Shown piece by piece: positions 7,076 through 15,547 of a stretch of 62,132 nucleotides of DNA (positions within the stretch are counted from its first letter, which is position 1; each line of letters begins with the position of its first letter). Below the pieces are notes generated by a model that made no database searches, was not told the origin of the DNA, and saw only the letters and a list, made by a program, of their open reading frames with translations. Source of the stretch: a virus; IMG/VR virus record IMGVR_UViG_3300035670_000211, positions 1 to 62,132 of that record, one strand, 5' to 3'. The translations under genes were made by a program, and so were the position numbers.

Positions 7076-7843
7076 CTATAACAAACAAATTTTTTTATAC
7101 TCTAAATAAACTTCTCTTCCGTTTATAAATATCTTTTTATAGTTTTTGTTGTTTCTTTTTCCCACGAGATCTCTTATACCTTGTCTGCTATACTTTGTAA
7201 TTCTAACTGCTTCTGTATTAGTCACTATTTTAAAGATTTTGTTATTGTCTTTAAATTTAACAATGTATCTAAAAACTTTTTTAATTTTAAATTTTCCTTT
7301 TTTTGATTCTTTTACACGTTCGTTAATTAAATTAATTAAACTATTTTCTTCAAAATCTTTTCTTTTAAATACATAATATCCCCCAAGACTTTTTCTATAC
7401 TTAGCTTTTTTGGAAATTGCTAAAGCGCAGTTTATTTTTAATTTAATACTACACTCTGTTGTTGAGTAAAACTCTATTGGTCTCTCTATTAAAAAGCTAG
7501 AGTTTGCTTTTACAGCAATAAGTGCTTTTGTATTTATTCCTCCCCAGCCACCTTTGTTCGAGTTGTAACCATTGTAATATGTGTTTTCTTTTTTTATATA
7601 AAACTTTTCTTTTTCGAAAGCTTTTTTTCTATTTAAATTTTTTTCTAATATAGAAACGTTCCAACACTTATCACCGTAAAGTCTTATCGCTTCGTCTAAT
7701 TTATATTTAAAACCATAAGATCTTGCTGAGTAGACGTGTTGTTTCCATCTTTCTTCTTCGTTTGTTGATGATGTTAGGCCAACGTAAGATAGCCCTGTTA
7801 CTGTGCATGTTCTTTTGTAAATTAAATATTTTTTATTTTTCAA
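7076..7843 (-). CDS. GIY-YIG homing-type endonuclease
   Basis: The 255-residue protein begins with a GIY-YIG domain: KYLIYKRT, then GLSYVGLTS (the YIG element), RWKQHV and the EKFYI segment about 80 residues in. The C-terminal half is Lys/Asn-rich and holds repeated short helix-forming units typical of DNA-binding tails of homing endonucleases. It lies between the Cas4-like nuclease and MazG genes and is richer in A+T and Lys codons than they are, consistent with a mobile insertion into the operon. No intron is apparent around it. Confidence 0.8.
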   Translation of the reverse strand: MKNKKYLIYKRTCTVTGLSYVGLTSSTNEEERWKQHVYSARSYGFKYKLDEAIRLYGDKCWNVSILEKNLNRKKAFEKEKFYIKKENTYYNGYNSNKGGWGGINTKALIAVKANSSFLIERPIEFYSTTECSIKLKINCALAISKKAKYRKSLGGYYVFKRKDFEENSLINLINERVKESKKGKFKIKKVFRYIVKFKDNNKIFKIVTNTEAVRITKYSRQGIRDLVGKRNNKNYKKIFINGREVYLEYKKICLL

Positions 7844-7844
7844 A

Positions 7845-8147
7845 TTATTTCAAATCACTTTCTTTTACAAAGACTCCGTCAACAACTTTACCGCGGCGAT
7901 CTTTGATTTCATTCCACGCCGAATCAATACATTCTTCGATTGTTAATCCAAGTTGCATAGCCAAGATCGTGAGTACAACGTAAGCATCGCCAATACTGTC
8001 AACAACTTTATCTTCGTTTTCTTTTAACAAGCCGTCAGCTAATTCGCCGATCTCTTCCATTAGTTTTACTAATTGAACTTTAGGATCTGCATTTTCTAAG
8101 TGACGTTCACGAGCCCAGTCTCTAATTAGGTTGGTTACTGTTATCAT
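7845..8147 (-). CDS. MazG-like nucleotide pyrophosphohydrolase
   Basis: The 100-residue protein fits the all-alpha NTP pyrophosphohydrolase family: QLVKLMEEIGELADGL carries the EExxE metal site and VVDSIGDAYVVLTIL the ExxD-type second half. Such enzymes hydrolyse NTPs or (p)ppGpp-like nucleotides, and phage copies probably keep host nucleotide pools favourable. The start has a good GGAGGTGG ribosome site and overlaps the upstream gene by 26 bases. Confidence 0.85.
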   Translation of the reverse strand: MITVTNLIRDWARERHLENADPKVQLVKLMEEIGELADGLLKENEDKVVDSIGDAYVVLTILAMQLGLTIEECIDSAWNEIKDRRGKVVDGVFVKESDLK

Positions 8148-8583
8148 ATTCTTCCACCTCCTTCCATTCGATTTTCCATAATCGTTTATTTTTATCTATA
8201 ATATACTTCATATTATTGCGTTTGTGAAGATAAAAGGTTGACTCTGCACAATTTATTGTTTTAATAGCGGAGTAATAGCTTTTAAAATCAAAGCGCGTTA
8301 TATCACTTTCAAACATAGGCCAAGCAGTTAAGAGTACTGGCTCAATATATTCAAAGCGAAATAAAGGCTTTGGTGTTTTCGTTCGAAGGTTTCCTTCGAG
8401 TGTGACGGGTTGCCAGTCATCTGCTCGATTTGAATAATGTAATGGGTTAGTTGCTGACCTACGAATATAGTTAGCATTGCAACCAGTAATTGACATTGCT
8501 TCTTCAATTGTGTCAACTTCAGTTTGTTTGTTGTCTGTGTTTCTAAAGATTCGAATTCTTTTTTGTTTACTAAATGGTTTCAT
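8122..8583 (-). CDS. Hypothetical protein with NUMOD-like DNA-binding modules
   Basis: The 153-residue product is unrecognised as a whole. Two segments look like NUMOD1-type helix-turn-helix modules: EVDTIEEAMSITGCNANYIRR (about 22-42, shortened here to its core) and a second around residues 100-135 ending in KNKRLWKIEW, the Trp-containing tail that such modules usually have. No nuclease motif accompanies them. It may be a DNA-binding relic of a homing endonuclease or a regulator. It overlaps both neighbours. Confidence 0.5.
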   Translation of the reverse strand: MKPFSKQKRIRIFRNTDNKQTEVDTIEEAMSITGCNANYIRRSATNPLHYSNRADDWQPVTLEGNLRTKTPKPLFRFEYIEPVLLTAWPMFESDITRFDFKSYYSAIKTINCAESTFYLHKRNNMKYIIDKNKRLWKIEWKEVEEYDNSNQPN

Positions 8584-8800
8584 TGTTTTCTCCTTCTAGT
8601 ATTTTTTTGTAGTGTTCTACCAAAATAATATAATTAATGTTTAAATATTTTGCTAACTGAATTAACGTATTTAACGTAGGGTTTGGATGTTTATTTGTTA
8701 ACAAACGATAGACTGTTTGACGTGATAACTTTTCTTTGTCGAGTTGATCACAAAACTTATTAATATTTCCGTAGTGCTCTTCAATTAATTTTTTTAACAT
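8570..8800 (-). CDS. XRE-like helix-turn-helix protein
   Basis: The 76-residue protein has a helix-turn-helix: FCDQLDKEKLSRQTVYRLLTNK, then NPTLNTLIQLAKYLNI, as in Cro/CI-type regulators. It is the second small regulator of the leftward unit. It overlaps the downstream gene by 14 bases. Confidence 0.75.
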   Translation of the reverse strand: MLKKLIEEHYGNINKFCDQLDKEKLSRQTVYRLLTNKHPNPTLNTLIQLAKYLNINYIILVEHYKKILEGENNETI

Positions 8801-8809
8801 GAATACCTC

Positions 8810-9184
8810 CTATAAACGATAAACAGTTATTTTTATTCTGTCTTCGTTGCCATGTATTTTGCTTATAAAAACTTCTGCAACTTGTGACTTGCTAACATAA
8901 GCTGCACCTTTTAGTGCTTCTACAACTTCTTTTAAAACCGAACTTACTTCTGGAAAGCTTGTATGATTTTTTTGATTTTGCTTTTCATTTGCATTCATTC
9001 TTCTTACTAAAGTTATGATTTCTATATCTATTCCTACCGGAATCCCATCGTTATAAAACAGACTGCCACCACATTGTTCAACCATAGCTTTGACTATTTC
9101 ATTGTGGTATACGGGTTTAAGTCTTGGTGACAAATAAGTTGGGAATCGTTTGTTTAAAACGAATGTATTATTCTTTGATCGCAT
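8810..9184 (-). CDS. RusA-like protein lacking catalytic aspartates
   Basis: The C-terminal half follows the RusA Holliday-junction resolvase pattern: FPEVSSVLKEVVEALKGAAYVSKSQVAEVF, ISKIHG, then a final IKITVYRL strand. In active RusA the same places read PDxDN...LDAL.G.aY.DDsQV. Here the catalytic PDxDN is PEVSS and the DD of the second site is SK, so cleavage activity is probably lost while the dimeric fold may be retained for DNA binding. I use the ATG at 9184 (MRSKNN); an in-frame ATG at 9199 is also possible. Neither has a convincing ribosome site, and both overlap the phosphatase gene. Confidence 0.6.
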   Translation of the reverse strand: MRSKNNTFVLNKRFPTYLSPRLKPVYHNEIVKAMVEQCGGSLFYNDGIPVGIDIEIITLVRRMNANEKQNQKNHTSFPEVSSVLKEVVEALKGAAYVSKSQVAEVFISKIHGNEDRIKITVYRL

Positions 9185-10349
9185 ATTGCATCCAATCATT
9201 CTTAATATGTTTAACGTGCGGGATCATTGAATGGTTGCAGTCAAGCAGTGTACCATCTTCATCCACTGTTACGGTCACAATCAAAGCACCACTATCGTTA
9301 CGAATACGTTTACCTTTTTCCCAATCGGATTGTAAGTGCGTTGAAGGAACTTCAAAATACCAGACGTTACGGTACCACATGCTGATGTACTTATGGTGGT
9401 GTCCTACAAATAACATGTGAGGCTTATCTCCGCCACTCAAGCTATCGAGATACTTTTGACCTGAGTACGACATTGCATAGGAGCTACCATCTTGGGGATG
9501 GAAAAGTTCCATCTTGCAGTTATGCGTAAGATTAATAACAGCTGTGTTAATTCCTAAGTACACCATGTCTTGTCGGCTAGCACTAATACGTTTACCAATG
9601 TTAGCCCCACCATTTTGAATATGGAAGTGATCGTGGTTTCCAGTAATGAAGTATGTGGTAATGCCATCACGTTCAGGATAGTTACGGATAATGTGATCCG
9701 CTTGGTCATCAAAGCTAATGGCATGTAGCGAATAAATGTGATCATCACGAGATTTTTTAAATCCTTCACTAATATCACCGCAGTGATATACATTATGAAT
9801 ACCACGTTCTTGTGCTAAGTCATACAAGTAATGTAAGAAAGTAACTTGCTCGTTCTTGCTACCCATGTGACTGTCACTAATAACCATAAAAGTAAAGGTA
9901 CGAGTGTCACCAATACTGTGGCTGTATTCAACCTTTTGTGGGACTAATGCTTTTTCTAATGTAAAAACATACTCTCCTCCAATGGTTCCAATGTTGACTG
10001 TGTAAATACCTTCGGACTCTATTTCTTTAATGAGCCCGAGTACTTCATACTTATTTAATCCAAGTTTTAAACTTAGCTCTCCCATTGTTTTTGGATTCTT
10101 GATCATGGCAATTAAAGTCTCTCTTTTGTTTTCCACTAATGGTTCTGCAGCGGGGATTGGCGTAACGCTAAAAACAATGTTTAATCTTTCATATCGTTTA
10201 GACCAAGTTTGTGCAGACAAAGATTCTCCGAATAACAAATTTAATTCGTCTTTACAATTTGCCCATTGAATTCTGCCTTTACTATTTTTATTTTTTTCTG
10301 CTATCTTTTTTAAAATAGCAACGTCTTTTGAATTTGTTGAGTTATACAT
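9168..10349 (-). CDS. Calcineurin-like metallophosphatase with winged-helix N-terminus
   Basis: The 393-residue protein carries the full metallophosphoesterase motif set: SDSHMG (Asp159, His161), GDISEG (191-196), GNHDH (237-241) and GHHHK near residue 317. About 150 residues precede it and contain a winged-helix-like segment, TMGELSLKLGLNKYEVLGLIKEIESEG (residues about 88-114), so it is likely to be a DNA-directed nuclease or phosphatase in the manner of SbcD/Mre11 rather than a free phosphatase. No SbcC-like ATPase is in the window. Its neighbours are DNA-processing genes. Confidence 0.85.
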   Translation of the reverse strand: MYNSTNSKDVAILKKIAEKNKNSKGRIQWANCKDELNLLFGESLSAQTWSKRYERLNIVFSVTPIPAAEPLVENKRETLIAMIKNPKTMGELSLKLGLNKYEVLGLIKEIESEGIYTVNIGTIGGEYVFTLEKALVPQKVEYSHSIGDTRTFTFMVISDSHMGSKNEQVTFLHYLYDLAQERGIHNVYHCGDISEGFKKSRDDHIYSLHAISFDDQADHIIRNYPERDGITTYFITGNHDHFHIQNGGANIGKRISASRQDMVYLGINTAVINLTHNCKMELFHPQDGSSYAMSYSGQKYLDSLSGGDKPHMLFVGHHHKYISMWYRNVWYFEVPSTHLQSDWEKGKRIRNDSGALIVTVTVDEDGTLLDCNHSMIPHVKHIKNDWMQYAIKE

Positions 10350-10358
10350 TTTTTCTAC

Positions 10359-10502
10359 CTACATTCGCGTGATTGTTTCCGCGAATTCCTTTCTTAGTTT
10401 TTTTAATTCCTCAGCTTCTTTTTTTGTGATATCTTTTTTTCTTTCTAATATTTTGATTTTAGTAACAAGCTCTTCAAGATAACTAATTCCTATTTTAATC
10501 AT
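10359..10502 (-). CDS. 47-residue coiled-coil protein
   Basis: This short frame begins with an ATG (10500-10502) that overlaps the TGA of the DUF1064 gene in an ATGA arrangement, and ends at 10359, seven bases before the phosphatase start region. The product, MIKIGISYLEELVTK and onward, is a charged helix rich in Lys and Glu with no recognised family. Translational coupling and tight packing support it as a real gene. Confidence 0.55.
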   Translation of the reverse strand: MIKIGISYLEELVTKIKILERKKDITKKEAEELKKLRKEFAETITRM

Positions 10503-11053
10503 TTCATCAAACTTTCTATTTGATCTTGATAGTCTTTCAACATTCTTTCTTGGCTTGTTGTTAAAGATTCTCTCTCTTTTAGATCTTTAATTCTTTTATT
10601 AAGCCAAGTAATTCGTTCAAGCTTTTTTTTATACTCAGCTCTTTCTTGCCGAATGATTTGTCTTCGAGTTCTCATTGCTTTGGCATAGTCTTCTATCTTA
10701 ACCCAACCGGTTGTCTTAGAATATTTTAGAACCTCTAATTCGTAGTGTGAGTATTTGTATTCGAATAACTTACGATGCATTTCAAACTCAGGAAGCATCA
10801 TGCCTTTTACATCAACAATACGTAATGAACGCGTAACATTGTCATAGAATTGAAAGTCTGCCTCGTAATTCATTGCCTTCCATTGTTTACCATTTTTAGT
10901 AAACGCTGGTTGGAGTTGGAAAACAGGATGAATGATAAGATCTTTGATCTCACCTTTTTCCATCCGTGTTTTTAACTCACAATAGTATAAGTATTCCATT
11001 TCGGAATCAAACTTATATCCGTCTGCTTCAACTTTTTTAGCGTAGATTCTCAT
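10499..11053 (-). CDS. DUF1064-type PD-(D/E)XK endonuclease
   Basis: The 184-residue protein has the arrangement of DUF1064/T7 gp3-like junction endonucleases: SEMEYLYYCEL (Glu18/Glu20), HPVFQLQP, then NYEADFQFYD (Asp66) and RIVDVKGM (Asp81-x-Lys83), followed by a Tyr-rich helix. It may debranch or resolve DNA junctions before packaging, which would compensate for the apparently inactive RusA relative encoded nearby. The C-terminal 70 residues are a long charged helix. A consensus promoter lies just upstream. Confidence 0.8.
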   Translation of the reverse strand: MRIYAKKVEADGYKFDSEMEYLYYCELKTRMEKGEIKDLIIHPVFQLQPAFTKNGKQWKAMNYEADFQFYDNVTRSLRIVDVKGMMLPEFEMHRKLFEYKYSHYELEVLKYSKTTGWVKIEDYAKAMRTRRQIIRQERAEYKKKLERITWLNKRIKDLKERESLTTSQERMLKDYQDQIESLMK

Positions 11054-11078
11054 TGAACCACCTCTCTTTCTAATTAAT

Positions 11079-11106
11079 AGTATACATTATAATAGAAAGA
11101 TGTCAA
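11079..11106 (-). promoter_or_regulatory. Sigma70-type promoter before the DUF1064 gene
   Basis: TTGACA (11101-11106) and TATACT (11079-11084) lie on the minus strand with 16 bases between them. The 68-base gap separates virion-type genes upstream from replication genes downstream, so this promoter probably starts the replication unit. Confidence 0.75.
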
Positions 11107-11121
11107 CACTTTTACGTAAAA

Positions 11122-12033
11122 TTAATTAGAAATATAAGCTCCTATTTCGTTGTAGTAAAATTTGTCGTTGTTAACAGTGTTTTCTGAACTTATGCTGTTA
11201 ACATAAATAACTTGAACTTCTCGAACAATTCCATTTTCTTTTACAAAGAATTTATTTTTTGGTTTAATTGGGACAAAGCCTTTTCGGTATTTCAAAAGGC
11301 TTAACCCACTTGGCGCAATAATATCAACAACCATAATAACAGGGGCGCTTAGTTTTAATCCAGAAAATTTGTAAAACAAAATACCTAGCTTGCTACTAAG
11401 ATCTTCGCTTCCGTTTTCTTTTAAAACAACTGCCGCAATTTCTTTCTTAGTAAATGCATCCAGTATTTTTAATTTATAACGAATGCTTTCGTTAATGAAT
11501 TTGTAATTATATTCGTCACTGTATTGGTAATAGACTTTCGTTTCAACTTCTTCTAGGAATTCGTCATTTCCAAGATCGGTGCTAAATGTTTTGATATCTA
11601 CATAATTAATTTCTGGTAAGTTAATTCTTTCAGAAAGCAAATCAAACCTCTCGCTAATCCACACTTGTTCGTTTGTGGTGTTATCAACAACAACAAGTCT
11701 TAATATTTTTTTCCATCGTTCACTAACAATAAACCCATAGCCATTATCGCTAATATCAATTTCAATTGTTTCTTCGTATCGCGTGTTAACATTGACTTCT
11801 TCTAATGTGTTTTGTTGTTCTCCGTAAACAATATTCTTTTTATTAACCCAATAAACAACTCCGTTAGTTTCTTTTAATACATTATTTTCAATAGTAAATA
11901 TCTTAAAGGATTTAGATGGAACGATTCTATCTTTTGCAACAAACACAAATGTAATAAAAGCTTTGTTTTCGTCAATCAATACGCTAGTAACTTCTCCGTA
12001 TATGTTTGAGTTTTTAAACTTATTCGCTGCCAT
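11122..12033 (-). CDS. Hypothetical beta-rich protein of the fibre/tail region
   Basis: The 303-residue product is unrecognised. It is dominated by alternating hydrophobic residues predicting beta strands, without signal peptide or membrane segment. It overlaps the upstream coiled-coil protein by 14 bases and is the last gene of the leftward virion unit. Position next to fibre and membrane genes suggests a tail-tip or fibre-associated part, but this is only context. Confidence 0.6.
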   Translation of the reverse strand: MAANKFKNSNIYGEVTSVLIDENKAFITFVFVAKDRIVPSKSFKIFTIENNVLKETNGVVYWVNKKNIVYGEQQNTLEEVNVNTRYEETIEIDISDNGYGFIVSERWKKILRLVVVDNTTNEQVWISERFDLLSERINLPEINYVDIKTFSTDLGNDEFLEEVETKVYYQYSDEYNYKFINESIRYKLKILDAFTKKEIAAVVLKENGSEDLSSKLGILFYKFSGLKLSAPVIMVVDIIAPSGLSLLKYRKGFVPIKPKNKFFVKENGIVREVQVIYVNSISSENTVNNDKFYYNEIGAYISN

Positions 12034-12658
12034 AGTTGTCGACCTTTAAATAAACAGTACCGGATGCAGCGCCATCTAAAGCTTCTGTTGCGCTTTCCGT
12101 GCCTGTAATAAATTTATTTTCTAAGGCTTCAACTCTAGCTACTAAAGCATCGAAGTCATTCTTTTTAACAAGCAAGACCGATGTTTCTTCGTCGCCTACA
12201 CTTGGCGTTGTACCGAACAAAGCAGATTGAAATTTCAATTCTGTTCCGTATAGTGAGTTATCAAAACGATAATTAATAATAATAACTTCTGTTTCACTGT
12301 ACATTCTTAACATGTACAATCTGTATGGGAATAAATGTTCTTTTTTGCATTCAATAATTTGTGTACCAGTGATTGCGCTATGTGCTTCTAACATAATTTT
12401 GTATGGTTTAGCTGAGGTTAAAAGCGTTTGTCCTGGAGCCAGCAACATTAAGTATTGTGTATCTGCACCATTGCTAGTAACTTGTCTCGGCACAAAGAAT
12501 ACAATAGAATTAAAATCTAATTCTCCAACTTTGTGTTTGATAAAATGTTCGTTTGGATCAAATTCTCCTTCAACCAATGGCATTTCTCTGTAGATGTACG
12601 GCATATATTTAATGCTATCTGCCGCTTTTTGAAGTAACAAGATTTCTTCTTCAGTCAT
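12020..12658 (-). CDS. Hypothetical protein with C-terminal coiled coil, possible tail fibre component
   Basis: The 212-residue protein has a beta-rich body of about 150 residues, then a heptad helix (FDALVARVEALENKF) and a short Ala/Gly/Thr-rich tail ending YLKVDNYGSE. The short coiled coil plus terminal extension resembles attachment or baseplate proteins of phages of Gram-positive hosts. It overlaps both neighbours by 8-14 bases, so it is co-translated with them. Confidence 0.55.
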   Translation of the reverse strand: MTEEEILLLQKAADSIKYMPYIYREMPLVEGEFDPNEHFIKHKVGELDFNSIVFFVPRQVTSNGADTQYLMLLAPGQTLLTSAKPYKIMLEAHSAITGTQIIECKKEHLFPYRLYMLRMYSETEVIIINYRFDNSLYGTELKFQSALFGTTPSVGDEETSVLLVKKNDFDALVARVEALENKFITGTESATEALDGAASGTVYLKVDNYGSE

Positions 12659-13562
12659 TTGTTATTACCGCCTTGTTTTCTTGTACTGGAATTTGTTGTT
12701 TTAACCAGACTTTAAATTCTTGTGTTATTGATTTTCTAAATCTTATATCTTTTAAAGTGATTCGAATGTTCCAGTCATTCGCATACTTGATACTATTATA
12801 CACTTGGAATAATAAAACAAATAATTTTGTAACAACGGATAACAATGCTGATGCATCAAAAATAATCGTAACAATAATTGACGAAGCAAAAGATGTAATT
12901 GCAATACCTAAAATTAATACAGGAAATTTATCTTTAATAACTTTTGTTTCTGTATATTTGGTAACAAATTCATTAGGAGAATTGTTGTCTGACGATGAAT
13001 AATATCCACCTAATACAAGCGAAGAAGTAATCTTATCATAAGGTACGTTAATAGAATTTAAATTTTTAACCATCCATACTTCTGTAAGTCTTTCTTCATA
13101 TTTCATTCTTTTTCTGCAGTAAAAGTTTTTTCTTTTTTCTTCTGTAGTTCCATTGTTCCAAACATAAAGATCTTCATCTTTTACTTTTTTATCTAAAGCG
13201 TACAAAGCTTTTTTGGTGTTAAATTCGTGTTGTAATTTTTTTCTTTTTGGATTAATGTATTCTAAAAATCTTGCAAACAAAGTCGGAACGTATTCGTTAT
13301 CAGCAAAGACTTTAATATCGTTTTCTAGTTTTAGATATTCTTCATTTGTTGTTTTATAGTTGTCTGAAATTAAATAAACGGTTGCCATGACCGTTGTAAT
13401 AATTGCAAATGATGTAATGATTTGATCGACGTACCAAGTTAAACTTTGCAAATTACCAAAGTTAATTCCAGAATCTTTATCAATTAAAGAAGTAACCCCA
13501 ATTAATACTAAAGAGATTACATACAGAACAATGTACTGAGTACGTTTATAAAATTTTGTCAT
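12651..13562 (-). CDS. Membrane protein with four predicted segments
   Basis: The 303-residue protein has two hydrophobic segments near the N-terminus (about 9-26 and 47-66), a charged soluble middle of about 140 residues, and two more segments at about 213-236 and 241-260. A Lys/Arg-rich tail follows. No family is recognised. Together with the next two genes it makes a membrane-protein cluster behind the tail fibre gene, where lysis or superinfection functions are often found in phages. Confidence 0.6.
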   Translation of the reverse strand: MTKFYKRTQYIVLYVISLVLIGVTSLIDKDSGINFGNLQSLTWYVDQIITSFAIITTVMATVYLISDNYKTTNEEYLKLENDIKVFADNEYVPTLFARFLEYINPKRKKLQHEFNTKKALYALDKKVKDEDLYVWNNGTTEEKRKNFYCRKRMKYEERLTEVWMVKNLNSINVPYDKITSSLVLGGYYSSSDNNSPNEFVTKYTETKVIKDKFPVLILGIAITSFASSIIVTIIFDASALLSVVTKLFVLLFQVYNSIKYANDWNIRITLKDIRFRKSITQEFKVWLKQQIPVQENKAVITND

Positions 13563-13565
13563 GCG

Positions 13566-14057
13566 TTATACCTTCCTTTTCTTAGATGGTAACACATTAG
13601 CTCCTTCTTGTAAAGCTTCTTTAATTTCAAGCTTGCGTATTTCTCGTTGCACATTATAGTTTGCTTGCTCCGAAAAGGGTTTGACTGCTAAGTAAGCTAC
13701 AATTTGTGGAATCGATAACCATCCAACAATATATTCAATATTTTCTAAACCATATTTTGCAAGTGTGATAATACCAATGGCCAATAAAAACGCCCATACT
13801 TTGGCAAACCCAAGCAAAACAATTTTTAATAAACTAAACTCCCATCCTTCGATCCATGTATGCAGTTCTTTTCTAAATTGAAAAAGAAGCAGGACGCCTA
13901 TAAGCAACACAACGCCGCTGACTTTTACTTCTGCTTCTTTAAATTGAAAGAAATCAAATCGGATCGCTAAGATTGTAAAAGGTAAAACATATGCAATGGC
14001 CACAAATAACATTCTTAACCAAAATCTTTGGCGTTTGAATTTTTTTATTTTATCCAT
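13566..14057 (-). CDS. Polytopic membrane protein, holin candidate
   Basis: The 163-residue protein starts with a Lys/Arg cluster and has four hydrophobic segments (about 14-33, 44-60, 76-101, 108-124) and a charged C-terminus. Size and topology would fit a holin or a related membrane protein. No endolysin is visible in the window to support this, so the name is tentative. Confidence 0.55.
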   Translation of the reverse strand: MDKIKKFKRQRFWLRMLFVAIAYVLPFTILAIRFDFFQFKEAEVKVSGVVLLIGVLLLFQFRKELHTWIEGWEFSLLKIVLLGFAKVWAFLLAIGIITLAKYGLENIEYIVGWLSIPQIVAYLAVKPFSEQANYNVQREIRKLEIKEALQEGANVLPSKKRKV

Positions 14058-14062
14058 TGCTT

Positions 14063-14569
14063 TTATAACGGTATAGATTCAATAATATCTTTTACCGTTT
14101 CTCCCGTTTCTTTAATTTCTTTTTTAATTTCAGTAGATGTTTGTTCGATCGCCGCAATTTCTTGTGCTAAAACCTTTTGAGGCTCTTCTGTTTCTTTAAC
14201 AAGCTTAACGATTTGTTCTGTTACTGGTTCTAAAATAATTTTTGCTTCTTCTTTAAGCGCTTCTGCATAAGCAATAATTTGTTGTTTGGCTTTTTCTCCA
14301 ATAACTGGCGAAGACAATGCAAGTGTTACTAAGATGTCAGCAACATAGGCATTGGTTGTTTTAATTGATTTTAATTCTTCAGCTAATGTATCTACTTCTT
14401 TTGTTTTTAAAGCAGCCAACGCTTGTGAAACAGTGCTTCTATTTCGATAGATCAAAGCAACAACGCCGCCTCCAATAAGAACAATGCCTTGAATGATATC
14501 CCAAAGCGAACTGAAGAACGATACATCGCCCCCGAACAGTCCAGCTAATAATTCTTGTATTGATTCCAT
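14063..14569 (-). CDS. Membrane-anchored helical protein
   Basis: The 168-residue product has one hydrophobic segment at about residues 22-41 and then an almost uninterrupted charged helix rich in Glu, Lys, Ile and Val to the end. An anchored coiled coil like this could be a holin-associated or spacer protein; no family is identified. It is spaced six bases from the polytopic protein downstream and ten from the gene upstream. Confidence 0.55.
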   Translation of the reverse strand: MESIQELLAGLFGGDVSFFSSLWDIIQGIVLIGGGVVALIYRNRSTVSQALAALKTKEVDTLAEELKSIKTTNAYVADILVTLALSSPVIGEKAKQQIIAYAEALKEEAKIILEPVTEQIVKLVKETEEPQKVLAQEIAAIEQTSTEIKKEIKETGETVKDIIESIPL

Positions 14570-14578
14570 GTGATCTCC

Positions 14579-15325
14579 TTAAAACAAAGCTGTATTAATG
14601 TGCTTTGCTAATTTTAATTTTAGTTCTTCAATTTCATTTAACATTTTTAATTGAAGATCTAAAAGTTTTTTGATAGCTTCGCTTTGTGAACGCGATGCTT
14701 CTAACAACAATTGTACAACTTCTTTCGAATTTTTCCCACTTTCTTCAAACGGTATATCTTGCAAGCTTAAGATAATGGCTTCGTTTTTTGCTTCAACGCC
14801 GTTAATAACTTTAACAACATTATCAAATGGATAAGCCGCTGCAAATTCTCCAGACTTTAAAGCAACAGGGATCATTCCTTCTTTTATTTCTTCTTTGTTA
14901 ATTACGGTTGTGTCTTTTAACACACCCTTTTTAACATACGTTTTGAGTTCGCTTTCCAACTTTAAAACTTTTTCTAATAGATCACGAATGTCTTTGTCAG
15001 AATCTTTTTTGATATCAAGTTGCACTTTTTCCATATCAAAGATTAAGTCTACGCTTGTGCTTTCTTTTGAAAATTGTTCGTTAACAAAGTTTACTTTAAC
15101 TTTTGCACCAGGCAAAAATGGTAACAAAGGCTTGGTTACAAAAAGTTTACCTTTATAGATTTCTCCTTCTTTATCTAATGGAACCGTTATCATTCTTTGA
15201 TTATTTAAAATAACAACAGCAAAGAATGCTCCTTCAAATTCAGAACGCAATCTCAAAAAACTAGTAGAACTTTTAATTGTTTCTTCTGCAGAAGTTAAAA
15301 CAAAATCTTTACTAAGCTTCAACAT
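14579..15325 (-). CDS. Possible baseplate/receptor-binding protein with BppU-like N-terminus
   Basis: I choose the ATG at 15325 (MLKLSKDF), behind AAAGGAAG, over a GTG 18 bases upstream. The 248-residue protein begins with a beta domain in which a Phe/Leu/Arg-rich strand pattern (LRLRSEF, VILNNQRM, YKGKLFV) resembles the N-terminal domain of phage BppU-type baseplate proteins. It continues with a coiled coil near residue 110 and ends with a second coiled coil (about 210-245). The similarity is weak; the place after the fibre gene supports it. Confidence 0.5.
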   Translation of the reverse strand: MLKLSKDFVLTSAEETIKSSTSFLRLRSEFEGAFFAVVILNNQRMITVPLDKEGEIYKGKLFVTKPLLPFLPGAKVKVNFVNEQFSKESTSVDLIFDMEKVQLDIKKDSDKDIRDLLEKVLKLESELKTYVKKGVLKDTTVINKEEIKEGMIPVALKSGEFAAAYPFDNVVKVINGVEAKNEAIILSLQDIPFEESGKNSKEVVQLLLEASRSQSEAIKKLLDLQLKMLNEIEELKLKLAKHINTALF

Positions 15326-15545
15326 CTTCTTCTTCCTTTCCACTTGCTTCTAATGCTAATTTTCTTTGAAGCAATTCTTCTATTTGCAACCTGGTTGCAT
15401 TTCGTTTTTCTATTAACTCAATATAATCATAAGGCATTTCTTGCCCAGTAAGCTGAGCTTCCATGCATTTGATAATTTTATAATCTTCTGCCTTTAGCTC
15501 GTCTATTTTTCTAAGATAAGTTACTGTAATTTCTACATATGTCAT
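15312..15545 (-). CDS. Small coiled-coil hypothetical protein
   Basis: The 77-residue product is a charged helix, with two short helical segments about residues 5-30 and 45-70. Its end overlaps the start of the next gene by 14 bases. It lies directly behind the tail fibre gene, where a small chaperone or connector of the fibre would be expected, but nothing in the sequence proves it. Confidence 0.5.
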   Translation of the reverse strand: MTYVEITVTYLRKIDELKAEDYKIIKCMEAQLTGQEMPYDYIELIEKRNATRLQIEELLQRKLALEASGKEEEDVEA

Positions 15546-15547
15546 AA

